This document shows, in pieces, positions 10,771 through 18,692 of a DNA stretch of 42,790 nt. The notes under the pieces were generated by a model. That model was not told the DNA's origin, did not search any database, and saw only the letters and a list, made by a program, of their open reading frames with translations. Where the stretch lies: positions 1 through 42,790 of the forward strand of contig JAGVGD010000037.1 of NCBI GenBank assembly GCA_020057245.1, in the 5' to 3' direction. The stretch is from Thiobacillus sp. (GTDB lineage: Bacteria; Pseudomonadota; Gammaproteobacteria; Burkholderiales; Thiobacillaceae). The translations under genes and the position numbers were made by a program. Position 1 is the stretch's first letter; each line of letters opens with the position of its first letter.

Positions 10771-13319
10771 ATCGTCCGCTGTTTGCCCGCCTGCGCGAAC
10801 GGCTGAAATCGCGCCGCGCAGCGCTGGTTGCGGCTTATCTCAAGAAACCCGCGGTTTCGCATTATCTGACGCGCCACGCCGACCTGGTGGACGGCGTGCT
10901 GGCGGACATCTGCGCCGGGCTGGCGCTGCCCGACAGCTTTTGTCTCGCCGCGGTGGGCGGCTACGGGCGCGGCGAGCTGTTTCCCGGTTCGGACGTGGAT
11001 CTGTTGCTGCTGCTGCCAAATGAACCCGATGCCGCACAACAGGCCACGCTGGAAAACTGGGTGCAGGGCTGCTGGGACATCGGGCTGGAAATCGGCCACA
11101 GCGTGCGCACCGTCGATGCCTGTGTAGCCGAGGCGGCAGCCGATATCACGGTGGAAACCAATCTGCTGGAAGCGCGCTTTCTGTGGGGCAGCCATGCCCT
11201 GTTCGGCCAATTCGATCGCGCCTTTCAGGCGCGCTTCGACGCCCAGGCGTTTTTCGATGGCAAGCTGGCCGAGCAGCGCGCGCGCCATGCCCGCTTCGAC
11301 GACAGCGCCTACAAGCTCGAACCCAACCTGAAAGACAGCCCGGGCGGGCTTCGCGATCTGCACACGATTCACTGGCTGGCGCAGGCGTGCGGCATCAGCG
11401 GCGGCTGGAATGGCCTGGCCTGCGCGGGACTTTTGACTCAGGCCGAGGCACACCGCATTGCGCAGGCCGAACGTAGCGTGGCGGCGCTGCGCATCCATCT
11501 GCACATCCTGGCCAGACGGCGCGACGACCGCCTGGCCTTCGACTACCAGACCGAGCTCGCTGAACGCCTGGGGCTGGCCGCCACGGCGCACAAGCGCGCG
11601 GGCGAGCGTCTGATGCAGACCTATTACCGCGCGGCCAAGCTGATCCAGCGCGCCAACGACATCCTGATCCAGTCGCTGCGGGTGCGGCTGTTTCCGGTCA
11701 ACGCGCCGCCGCAGCCGATCGACGCCGATTTCCAGCTGCGCGCCAATCTGCTTGAAGCGCGAGACCCCGAACTGTTCGAGCGCAAGCCAGACGCCTTGCT
11801 GCGCATTTTCATCGTCTACGCACAGCACCCGCTGGTCGACGGCTTCGAGCCCACGACCCTGCGTGCGCTGTGGCGCGGCAGCCTGCACATCGATGCCGCC
11901 TTCCGCGCCAATCCGGCGCATTGCGCGCTGTTCATGACGCTGCTGCGCCAGCCGCTGGGCGTCACCCGGGCGCTGCGCGCGATGCACCGGTTCGGCCTGC
12001 TGGCGCGCTATATTCCGGCGTTCGGCCGCATCGTCGGGCAGATGCAGCACGACCTGTTCCACATCTACACCGTGGACGAACACATCCTGATGGTGCTGCG
12101 CAACGTGCGGCGCTTTACGGTGCCCGCACTGGCGCACGAATTCCCGCTCGCCAGCCGGCTGATCCAGTCGTTCGACAAACCGGAACTGCTTTATCTGGCC
12201 GCGCTGTTTCACGACATTGCCAAAGGCCGGGGCGGCGACCATTCCGAGCTCGGGCTGGTCGATGCGCGCCGGTTCTGCCATCGCCACGGGCTCGACAAGG
12301 CTGACAGCGAACTGGTCGCCTGGCTGGTGGGCATGCATTTAGTGATGTCGCGTACCTCGCAAAAAGAGGACACCAGCGACCCGGAGGTGATTGCCGCATT
12401 TGCCGCACGCGTGGGCGACAGCCGTCGGCTGACCGCGCTGTACCTGCTGACCGTGGCCGATATTCGCGGCACCAGCCCCAAGGTGTGGAACGCCTGGAAG
12501 GGCAAGCTGCTGGAAGACCTCTACCACGCCACGCTGTCCAGACTGACAGGCGGCTCCCAGGCCATGGCCGATATCGCCGCCAAGCAGGCCGAGGCACGCA
12601 TCAGGCTCGCTCTCTACGGCCTGCCCAACAATGCCGCCGATGCGTTGTGGCAACAGCTCGATGATCGCTATTTCGTGCGCTACGAGGTCCGAGACATCGC
12701 CTGGCAGGCACGCATGCTGTGGCGTCGCATCAACACCCCCGATGCCGTGGTGCAGGCGCGCCTGTCGCCGGTGGGCGAAGGCATCCAGGTGCTGGTCTAC
12801 ACGCCCGACCGCCCCGACCTGTTCGCGCGGATCTGCGGCTTTTTCGCGCGTATCCAGTACACCATCCTCGAAGCCAAGATCCATACCACGCAACATGGCT
12901 ATGCACTCGACAGCTTCCAGGTGATGGACCTGGCCAACCGCGGCATTCATTACCGCGATTTCCTGGCGTTCGTCGAACACGAACTGGCACGTGACCTCGA
13001 CCCCGCGCGCCCGATGCAGGCCGCGCCGCGCGGCCGCCTGTCACGCCACCAGCGCCACCACCCCTACCCAGCCACGGTTCGCCTGGAAGCCGACGCGCAA
13101 GGCCGGGGCCATATGCTGAGCATCACCTGTGCCGACCGCGGCGGCTTGCTATTTGCGGTAGCGGAGGTTTTGATGCGGCATGAGGTGAGCGTCTATGCCG
13201 CCCGAATCGACACGCTGGGCGAGCGCGTCGAAGATACGTTTCTGGTGCGGGGGGAGGCGTTGCAGGTGCCTGCCAGCGTGCAGGCGCTGGAAGCGGAAAT
13301 ACTGGGCGTGCTGCAGTAA
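10767..13319 (+). CDS. glnD: Bifunctional uridylyltransferase/uridylyl-removing enzyme (PII modifier)
   Basis: 850 aa from a GTG start that overlaps the map stop (GTGA). GlnD senses glutamine and adds or removes UMP on PII proteins. The nucleotidyltransferase motif GGYGRGELFPGSDVD lies at 64-78 with the catalytic Asp76 and Asp78. An HD hydrolase motif (HDIAKGRGGDHSELG) starts at His482-Asp483. Two C-terminal ACT domains lie at about 671-720 (VLVYTPDRPDLFARICGFFA) and from about 782 (HMLSITCADRGGLLFAVAEV). This is the complete domain order of the family, and the length is close to the usual 850-890 aa. Reading the frame further upstream would overlap map almost entirely, so the GTG is preferred. 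Confidence 0.97.
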   Translation: MNRPLFARLRERLKSRRAALVAAYLKKPAVSHYLTRHADLVDGVLADICAGLALPDSFCLAAVGGYGRGELFPGSDVDLLLLLPNEPDAAQQATLENWVQGCWDIGLEIGHSVRTVDACVAEAAADITVETNLLEARFLWGSHALFGQFDRAFQARFDAQAFFDGKLAEQRARHARFDDSAYKLEPNLKDSPGGLRDLHTIHWLAQACGISGGWNGLACAGLLTQAEAHRIAQAERSVAALRIHLHILARRRDDRLAFDYQTELAERLGLAATAHKRAGERLMQTYYRAAKLIQRANDILIQSLRVRLFPVNAPPQPIDADFQLRANLLEARDPELFERKPDALLRIFIVYAQHPLVDGFEPTTLRALWRGSLHIDAAFRANPAHCALFMTLLRQPLGVTRALRAMHRFGLLARYIPAFGRIVGQMQHDLFHIYTVDEHILMVLRNVRRFTVPALAHEFPLASRLIQSFDKPELLYLAALFHDIAKGRGGDHSELGLVDARRFCHRHGLDKADSELVAWLVGMHLVMSRTSQKEDTSDPEVIAAFAARVGDSRRLTALYLLTVADIRGTSPKVWNAWKGKLLEDLYHATLSRLTGGSQAMADIAAKQAEARIRLALYGLPNNAADALWQQLDDRYFVRYEVRDIAWQARMLWRRINTPDAVVQARLSPVGEGIQVLVYTPDRPDLFARICGFFARIQYTILEAKIHTTQHGYALDSFQVMDLANRGIHYRDFLAFVEHELARDLDPARPMQAAPRGRLSRHQRHHPYPATVRLEADAQGRGHMLSITCADRGGLLFAVAEVLMRHEVSVYAARIDTLGERVEDTFLVRGEALQVPASVQALEAEILGVLQ

Positions 13320-13345
13320 TAGCGGGTCAGGCGACCGCGGCAGAA

Positions 13346-13567
13346 TTACGGAGCGGGACTGGCGTACTCATCCACGTAGCGGCCACGCGTCGGCGCCTTG
13401 CGCGCCGGGGGGGCTTTCTTGCGCGTGCCTTCGGCCGGTTTTTTGACTTTCGGGTCCAGCCCGGTTTTCACGCGGGTTCCGCCGCGCCCCGGACGCACTG
13501 CGCCGCCCACGGTCGCATCGGCCAGGCTAATTTCCCGCTTCATTTCATTCGATTGGGTCGCTTTCAT
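13346..13567 (-). CDS. Small basic hypothetical protein, coupled to the FlaF-like gene
   Basis: 73 aa from the ATG at 13567. It begins MKATQSNEMKREISLADATV and continues into a Lys/Arg/Pro/Gly-rich stretch, predicted disordered and strongly basic. I recognise no domain. The start overlaps the stop of the preceding gene as ATGA, typical of translational coupling, and this is the main reason to call it real. It converges with glnD, which ends 26 bp away on the other strand; no clear terminator lies between. Function unknown; nucleic-acid binding is only suggested by charge. Confidence 0.6.
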   Translation of the reverse strand: MKATQSNEMKREISLADATVGGAVRPGRGGTRVKTGLDPKVKKPAEGTRKKAPPARKAPTRGRYVDEYASPAP

Positions 13568-13947
13568 GCTGCCACCCGCCATTCCTTGAGGCTCCCGGCC
13601 AGCGTGCGCGTCAACGCGGCCAGGCTGCCCACCCCCTCGGTGCTGGGTTCGGCTTCGCAGGCGCTGATCTTGCCGTCGGCATAGACCGAGAGAATCAGGA
13701 GGTTGTGCTGCACTTCCAGCGGAACCGCCAGAGCGTTTTCTGCAAGCGCGGTTTGAATGCCATGCCAGACCTCGCGGCTGGCCGCCAATACATCGGCCAG
13801 CTGGCTAACCCGGTTGGGATCGTTCCACTGTTGCTGCACTTTGAGCAGCCGGCTCGCGATGTTGTCCAGCTGCGCCACCTCGCTGATCATCCCTTCATAG
13901 GGGTGAACACGATGCCGAGATTGTCCGGTCGAATTTTGCGCGCTCAT
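13564..13947 (-). CDS. FlaF-like protein (putative)
   Basis: 127 aa from the ATG at 13947, chosen because AAGGA sits 5 nt upstream; a longer frame to 13998 has no such signal. The pattern of the middle (ASREVWHGIQTALAEN, then PLEVQHNLLILSVYADGKI) resembles the FlaF family of flagellar biosynthesis regulators, in which a Trp-containing helix is followed by N-x-LP and a hydrophobic L-x-L-x-V segment. The resemblance is by memory and moderate. No flagellar genes are near, so an unrelated helical protein is possible. It heads a two-gene unit with the small basic protein. The 14-bp motif at 14014-14027 lies about 70 bp upstream. Confidence 0.6.
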   Translation of the reverse strand: MSAQNSTGQSRHRVHPYEGMISEVAQLDNIASRLLKVQQQWNDPNRVSQLADVLAASREVWHGIQTALAENALAVPLEVQHNLLILSVYADGKISACEAEPSTEGVGSLAALTRTLAGSLKEWRVAA

Positions 13948-14013
13948 TATTGTCCTTGCTGCTTGCGCCGGGGCACCTTGCCCACGGTTACGCTTCAAGT
14001 TAGCGGCAATGCC

Positions 14014-14027
14014 CTATACAACTTTAG
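14014..14027. promoter_or_regulatory. 14-bp motif shared with the 9716-9729 site
   Basis: CTATACAACTTTAG is an exact copy of the left part of the palindrome region at 9716-9735. Here the right arm differs, but the following bases form another imperfect palindrome (TTTAGGCATGCTAAA, 14023-14037). It lies between def and the FlaF-like gene, both on the minus strand. Confidence 0.35.
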
Positions 14028-14063
14028 GCATGCTAAATGCGTGCCAGCACACACAAAACCGGG

Positions 14064-14597
14064 TCAATCGTCCTGCAGGTTCTGTCCGGGAAACAGGGTG
14101 TCGGTAAAGCCGAAGTAGCGCAGATCGCGTATCCGCATGGGGTACAGCACGCCGTGCAGATGATCGACCTCGTGCTGCACCACGCGCGCATGAAACGCGC
14201 TGACGCTGCGGTCGACAGACTGTCCCGCGGCGTCGAATCCCTGATAGCGCAAGACCGTGTGGCGCGGCACCAGGCCGCGCATGCCGGGAACCGACAGGCA
14301 GCCTTCCCAGCCGTCTTCCAGTTCGTCCGACAGCGGCGTGAGCACCGGGTTGATCAGCACGGTATACGGCACGTTTTCCGCGTCCGGGTAGCGGGGATTC
14401 GCCGCCACTTCGAATATCACCACCTGCAGCCCCACCCCGATTTGCGGTGCGGCCAGCCCCGCGCCGTTCAACGCGCGCATGGTGTCGTGCATGTCGACGA
14501 TCAGCTGTGCGAGTTCGGGGGATGCAAAATCCTCCACCGGCAAAGCCGGGGTCAGCAGGCGCGGATCGCCCATTTTCAGGACTTCACGGATGGCCAC
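14064..14597 (-). CDS. def: Peptide deformylase
   Basis: Removes the N-formyl group from nascent proteins before methionine aminopeptidase acts. 177 aa with all three family motifs: [18 protein letters not shown] (metal-ligand Cys) and QHEVDHLHG (HExxH metal site). Translation starts at a GTG at 14597, supported by GGAG 5 nt upstream and by alignment with the usual N-terminus ([12 protein letters not shown]). The start lies 22 bp inside the end of rsuA, so the gene is the last of the hpt-mtnP-rsuA-def unit. Confidence 0.96.
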   Translation of the reverse strand: MAIREVLKMGDPRLLTPALPVEDFASPELAQLIVDMHDTMRALNGAGLAAPQIGVGLQVVIFEVAANPRYPDAENVPYTVLINPVLTPLSDELEDGWEGCLSVPGMRGLVPRHTVLRYQGFDAAGQSVDRSVSAFHARVVQHEVDHLHGVLYPMRIRDLRYFGFTDTLFPGQNLQDD

Positions 14598-15298
14598 GGG
14601 GTCTCCAGTTGCTGCAGGTCGGCGGCTTCAAGCCAGCACCAGCTGCCGGGCGCCAGCGTCGCGGGCAGGGAAAACGCGCCGATGGCGACGCGGTGCAGGC
14701 GCTCCACCCGGTTGCCGGTGGCGGCGACCATGCGTTTGACCTGGTGGTATTTGCCTTCCGCCAGGGTCAGTTGCAGGGTGTGCGTATCCAGCGCCTCGCA
14801 CGCCAGGGCTGCAATCGGCGCGGGCTCGTCGTTGAGCAGCACGCCGCTGCGCAGGGCGTCGAGCGCGGCATCCGTCACCGGGTCGGCACAGGTGGCGCGA
14901 TAGACCTTGGCGACGCCTTTCTTCGGCGAAGTCATGCGGTGTATGAACTGGCCATCGTCGGACAGCAGCAGCAGGCCGGTGGTGTCCTGATCCAGCCGTC
15001 CCACGCATTGCACGTCGCGCTCGATCAGCGGCGACGGCAACAGGGAATACACGCTGGGATGATGCTTGGGCTTTTGCGAACACTCGTAGCCGGCCGGTTT
15101 GTGCAGCAGCACGTAGGCCTTTTCACGATACGCCCAGGTCACGCCGTCGATGGTCAGTTCCAGACCGGCCGGATCCACTTCATGTTCGGGGTCGTCGCAC
15201 ACCACGCCGTTGATCGCGACAGCGCCCGAGCGCACCCGCAATACGCAGCCCTTGCGTGAACCAAACCCCTGGGATTGCAACGCACGCGCCAGCCACAT
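14576..15298 (-). CDS. rsuA: 16S rRNA pseudouridine(516) synthase
   Basis: 240 aa. An N-terminal S4-like RNA-binding part (residues 1-50) is followed by the RsuA/RluB/E/F catalytic domain. The catalytic Asp is Asp103 in [17 protein letters not shown], and [10 protein letters not shown] near the C-terminus is the RsuA-type signature, which favours the 16S uridine-516 enzyme over the large-subunit enzymes. The ATG at 15298 follows the mtnP stop by 3 nt. It overlaps def by 22 bp. Confidence 0.92.
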   Translation of the reverse strand: MWLARALQSQGFGSRKGCVLRVRSGAVAINGVVCDDPEHEVDPAGLELTIDGVTWAYREKAYVLLHKPAGYECSQKPKHHPSVYSLLPSPLIERDVQCVGRLDQDTTGLLLLSDDGQFIHRMTSPKKGVAKVYRATCADPVTDAALDALRSGVLLNDEPAPIAALACEALDTHTLQLTLAEGKYHQVKRMVAATGNRVERLHRVAIGAFSLPATLAPGSWCWLEAADLQQLETPWPSVKS

Positions 15299-15301
15299 GA
15301 T

Positions 15302-16063
15302 TCAGACCGCGCACGCAGATGCGGCGTCGTTGGTCACCAGCCGCTCCAGCAGGTGCCGCACCTGCAGCATCGATTCGCCCAGCACCGCCTGGATTTCTTC
15401 CATATGGATACCGCCCGCCGACGAACCACGCCCGGCTGCGTAGTTCACCACCACGCCGACCGGCGCGTAACACAGCGCCAGTTCACGCGCCAGGTAGGCT
15501 TCCGGCATGCCGGTCATCCCCACCATGTCGGCGCCGTCGCGCTCCATGCGGTTGATCTCGGCGGCCGTTTCCAGACGTGGGCCCTGCACCGCGCCATACA
15601 CCCCGCCGTCGCGCAGCCGGATGCCGGAATCGGTCGCGGCCTGCAACAGGGCGGCGCGCATCGTGCTGCAATAGGGGAAGGTGAAATCGAGGTGGGTCAC
15701 CGGCTTGTCGCTGCCGACAAAATAGGTCGAGGCGCGACCATGCGTGTAGTCGATGATCTGATCGGGGATCACCAGCATGCCGGGAATGAGTTCGGGATGA
15801 ATCCCGCCCACGGTCGCCACCGACACCACGCGATCCACCCCGTGCTCCTTCAAGGCCCACAGATTGGCGCGGTAGTTCACCTCGTGCGGCGGGATCGTGT
15901 GGCCGTAGCCGTGGCGCGCCAGAAAAATCACTTCCTGGTCGCAAATGTGGCCGAAAGTCAGCGCGCCGGACGGCTCGCCGTAGGGCGTGCGGCCCACCTT
16001 GCGATGGGTGATTTCCAGATTGGCGAGCTGCGTCAGCCCGGTGCCACCAATGATTCCCAACAT
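15302..16063 (-). CDS. mtnP: S-methyl-5'-thioinosine phosphorylase (MTAP/PNP family)
   Basis: 253 aa enzyme of the trimeric nucleoside phosphorylase family. GGTG at the N-terminus, RHGYGHTIPPHEVNYRAN (phosphate/ribose region), QGPRLET and GMTGMPEA are visible. These sequences resemble the Pseudomonas PA3004 enzyme, which splits methylthioinosine rather than methylthioadenosine; the product would be hypoxanthine and methylthioribose-1-phosphate. The next gene upstream is a hypoxanthine-guanine phosphoribosyltransferase, one base away, which fits hypoxanthine as product. MTA phosphorylase remains an alternative, since single residues decide the base specificity. Confidence 0.9.
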   Translation of the reverse strand: MLGIIGGTGLTQLANLEITHRKVGRTPYGEPSGALTFGHICDQEVIFLARHGYGHTIPPHEVNYRANLWALKEHGVDRVVSVATVGGIHPELIPGMLVIPDQIIDYTHGRASTYFVGSDKPVTHLDFTFPYCSTMRAALLQAATDSGIRLRDGGVYGAVQGPRLETAAEINRMERDGADMVGMTGMPEAYLARELALCYAPVGVVVNYAAGRGSSAGGIHMEEIQAVLGESMLQVRHLLERLVTNDAASACAV

Positions 16064-16064
16064 T

Positions 16065-16610
16065 TTAGTTATCCTTTAAAGCGTAAATGGCTGGCAGATT
16101 GCGCCACAGTCCGTACGCGTCCATACCGCAGCCGAACACGTAGCGGTTGGGCACGTCCAGCCCCACGAAATCGGCCCGGATCGGTTTATCCAGGCCGTTG
16201 ATTTTGTCAGTCAGCACCGCCGACCACACCCGGGCGGCGCCCATTTCCAGTAGCTTGTCGCGGATCGCCGCCAAGGTTTCACCTTCGTCCAGAATGTCGT
16301 CGAGCACCAGCACATGGCGGCCCGCCACGCTCTGCCCCGGCAACACCTTCCATTCGATCTCGCCACCGTGGGTCTTGCCGCGATAGCGGGTGACATGCAG
16401 GTAATCGAACTCCAGCGGAAACTTCAATTTCGGCAACAACTGCCCGGCAAACACCACCGCGCCCCCCATCACCGGTAGCACCAGCGGAAACGCCTCACCC
16501 AGAGCCTGGGCGATTTCGCCAGACAGGCGATCCAGCGCAGCCTGCACGCCCGACTCCGGCACGATGCATTCCGCTTCATCCAGCAATTGTTGCGCTTCGA
16601 GCGGAGACAT
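16065..16610 (-). CDS. hpt: Hypoxanthine-guanine phosphoribosyltransferase
   Basis: 181 aa purine salvage enzyme that joins hypoxanthine or guanine to PRPP. The type I PRTase PRPP-binding loop is HVLVLDDILDEGETL, and the flexible-loop region is HVTRYRGKTHGGEIEW. The C-terminal NRYVFGCGMDAYGLWRNLP region is of the kind that contacts the base in this family. It is the first gene of a four-gene minus-strand unit; GGGTGAG lies just before the ATG at 16610. With mtnP it would recycle the purine left over from polyamine and AHL-type methylthioadenosine metabolism. Confidence 0.93.
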   Translation of the reverse strand: MSPLEAQQLLDEAECIVPESGVQAALDRLSGEIAQALGEAFPLVLPVMGGAVVFAGQLLPKLKFPLEFDYLHVTRYRGKTHGGEIEWKVLPGQSVAGRHVLVLDDILDEGETLAAIRDKLLEMGAARVWSAVLTDKINGLDKPIRADFVGLDVPNRYVFGCGMDAYGLWRNLPAIYALKDN

Positions 16611-16689
16611 GACTCACCCGTGAGTTCGACGAAAGCCGGCAGTCTAAGCGAAGTTTCCGGAGCATGCGCGGGTCGGGTAAGCTTGAGCC

Positions 16690-17250
16690 ATGCCCATTTC
16701 CCCTTCCAACCTCCGCGTTTTCGATGCTGAAGGCTGGTTGGCCGGCGCGCGCCAGCTGCCTTCGCCCAACTGCGACGCGCGCCCCGACGGCACGGCCATC
16801 GAGCTTATCGTCATCCACAACATCTCGCTGCCGCCCGGCGTGCTCGACGGCAACGCGGTGATCGAACTGTTTTTAAATCAGCTCGACTGGAATGCGCATC
16901 CGTATTACCAGGGTATTCGTGGCATCAAGGTATCGGCGCATTTCTTTATCCGCCGCGACGGCAGCCTGATCCAGTTTGTGCCGTGCGGCCTGCGCGCCTG
17001 GCATGCCGGCGTATCGAGCTGGTGCGAGCGTGAACGCTGCAATGATTTTTCCATCGGCATTGAGCTGGAAGGTACAGACGATCTGCCGTTCACCGAAGCC
17101 CAGTACGCCAGCCTGATTCCATTGCTGCAATCGCTTAAACGGGCTTATCCGATTCGGGACGTGGTGGGACATAGCGAGATTTCGCCGGGGCGCAAGACTG
17201 ATCCGGGGGTGTGTTTTGAGTGGGAGCGGGTGCGGGGGTTGGAGGGTTGA
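16690..17250 (+). CDS. ampD: 1,6-anhydro-N-acetylmuramyl-L-alanine amidase
   Basis: Cytosolic zinc amidase that removes the stem peptide from anhydromuropeptides during cell-wall recycling; its loss often induces AmpC beta-lactamase. 186 aa, the family's usual length. Zinc ligands are His43 (VIHNIS), His161 (VGHSEISPGRKTDPG) and Asp171 in the same segment; the catalytic Glu lies in GIELEGTDD near 125. No signal peptide is present, which separates it from exported AmiD-type paralogues. It is divergent from hpt, with 79 bp between the start codons. Confidence 0.95.
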   Translation: MPISPSNLRVFDAEGWLAGARQLPSPNCDARPDGTAIELIVIHNISLPPGVLDGNAVIELFLNQLDWNAHPYYQGIRGIKVSAHFFIRRDGSLIQFVPCGLRAWHAGVSSWCERERCNDFSIGIELEGTDDLPFTEAQYASLIPLLQSLKRAYPIRDVVGHSEISPGRKTDPGVCFEWERVRGLEG

Positions 17251-17307
17251 AGCGTTTGGATGGATTGTGGGTTTGCTGGAAGGCTTTTACCTGATTACTG
17301 TTCGTTG

Positions 17308-17568
17308 ACCGGGGGTAGCCCGGCAGCTAGTTACTTTCTTTGTCAATGCGACAAAGAAAGTAACCAAAGAAAACGCACCCCGACATCCCCGAAACCCCGG
17401 AAATCGAGCCCGCCGGGTGGACGGCAAAGAACTCACCCCGCTTTGTTATTTTTAATTTTGTTTTTTGTGAGCGGGGCTCAAACACCTTTGCCGCTGATCC
17501 ACCCGACAGACTCAATTTCCGGCGGGGCTGAGAGGGGATGAAAGTCAAAACCAGGGCGGTGGTGACTG
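17308..17568 (+). repeat. Inverted repeat copy A (left arm) flanking the DUF3592 gene
   Basis: About 260 bp, from CCGGGGGTAGCCCGGC at the outer end to GTGGTGACTG at the inner end. It is repeated in inverted orientation at 18391-18650 with clear similarity over its whole length. At the outer end is a hairpin: TTACTTTCTTTGTC and GACAAAGAAAGTAA around a 5-nt loop (17331-17363). The rest is itself an imperfect palindrome centred near 17450, where GGAAATCGAGCC and its partner near 17510-17522 pair. No open frame in it is convincing. It fills most of the gap between ampD and the DUF3592 gene. Confidence 0.88.
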
Positions 17569-17651
17569 GACGGTTTGAGTGCTTGTATTGCGACGCACAT
17601 CCGGCGCAATGCGCTGCGCTTTTTGACGCCCTACCCAGTGCGCCTTACGCG

Positions 17652-18236
17652 TTATAGCTCGGTTGGTGGTTTCCAGATATTTGGCGTGGATTTGTCACGC
17701 CAGTTAAATCGTTTCTTCAGCGCATCTATGTATCCAGGTTTGAATTCCCCGGCAGGTGTTTGGTATGCCGATGGCAGAGAAAGAAGAATGAGCGTGGCAG
17801 GCAAGAACCAACACACCCCAGCCACAAGTGAAAGATAAACATCCCATTTAATATGCGTTGTTAAGGACGACACTTGTGGGTTGCCTTCTTGATAACGTAT
17901 CTGGGCTGGTTGACCTCTTTGAAACTTGTTACAAATTGTAGTGGCCTCATCCAGTTCGTAACCGGCCATGGTGTATTCGACATGATTGGACGTGTAATGA
18001 ACCGCGCCGACTTTATAGCGGTAATTAATTTCTGGTTTATATGCGACTTGTCCTTTGCTTGTGGGGTATTTGATTACACGTGACAGCTCAATCACCCCAG
18101 TAACAGTTGGCCAATTTTTGCTGGAATGCCACAGCCAAATTGTCTTGCCGCTCTTGTATGTCATATCCCCAGCAAGCCATAGATTCGCTAAGCCCATAAC
18201 AATAAGCACCATGACTGTTAACCACTTCAGAATCAT
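17652..18236 (-). CDS. DUF3592-type membrane protein
   Basis: 194 aa. One membrane helix at the N-terminus (about 4-26), a beta-rich middle, and a second helix near 133-155 (VYLSLVAGVCWFLPATLILL). The middle has the DUF3592 pattern: W-x-x-x-x-G-x-I, then P-E-I-N-Y-R-Y, then G-Q-P-A-x-I-R-Y with NP shortly after. Function of the family is unknown. The gene is richer in A/T than its neighbours and sits alone between two inverted copies of a 258-bp repeat, which suggests it arrived as a unit. No good Shine-Dalgarno sequence precedes the ATG at 18236. Confidence 0.8.
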   Translation of the reverse strand: MILKWLTVMVLIVMGLANLWLAGDMTYKSGKTIWLWHSSKNWPTVTGVIELSRVIKYPTSKGQVAYKPEINYRYKVGAVHYTSNHVEYTMAGYELDEATTICNKFQRGQPAQIRYQEGNPQVSSLTTHIKWDVYLSLVAGVCWFLPATLILLSLPSAYQTPAGEFKPGYIDALKKRFNWRDKSTPNIWKPPTEL

Positions 18237-18390
18237 TTGTGGCCCAACGTTAATTCAACAATTTAACGGCAAAATTGCCATGTAACCAGAACGACTCGAG
18301 CGACTCTGTAATCCAATGCAACCCATCTAAGGCGTATTAGCTGTAGGCGTTATGTGCCGTAGTGAAGTCTAAATACTAATCGTAAATGCT

Positions 18391-18650
18391 CAGTCACCAC
18401 TGCCCTGGTTTTGACTTTCCTCCCCTCTCAGCCCCGCCGGAAATCGAGCCTGTCGGGTGGATCAGCGGCAAAGGTGTTTGAGCCCCGCTCACAAAAAATT
18501 AATCAGCATTACAAAAGCGGGGCGAGTTCTTTGACGCCCACCCGGCAGGCTCAATTTCCGGGGTTTCGGGGATCAGCGGGGTCGCCTTTTCTTTGGTTAC
18601 TTTCTTTTGGCGAGACAAAAGAAAGTGACTAGCCGCCGGGCTACCCCCGG
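18391..18650 (-). repeat. Inverted repeat copy B (right arm)
   Basis: Reverse complement of copy A. Inner end CAGTCACCAC at 18391, outer end near 18650 (GGGCTACCCCCGG). Its terminal hairpin is at about 18594-18630: TTACTTTCTTTTG pairs with CAAAAGAAAGTGA. Differences from copy A are scattered substitutions and small indels (258 against 259 bp), so the copies are not recent identical duplicates. The outer end runs to within about 45 bp of the purT start. Confidence 0.88.
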
Positions 18651-18657
18651 CCCACGC

Positions 18658-18663
18658 TAAAAT
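18658..18663 (+). promoter_or_regulatory. Possible -10 box of purT
   Basis: TAAAAT lies 30 bp before the purT ATG, immediately outside repeat copy B. No -35 match is visible at the right distance; the upstream part would fall inside the repeat. A regulator or purine riboswitch was not seen. Confidence 0.25.
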
Positions 18664-18692
18664 CCTACCCACCTCCATTCAGGACATCCCCC

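Noticed and set aside
10527-12338. 603-codon open frame antisense to glnD
   Set aside because: It lies opposite a gene with complete domain structure, has no start signal and no family features; long antisense frames are common in high-GC genes.
17573-17838. Small plus-strand open frames over the DUF3592 gene and repeats
   Set aside because: No start signals, no similarity, and overlap with a better supported gene.
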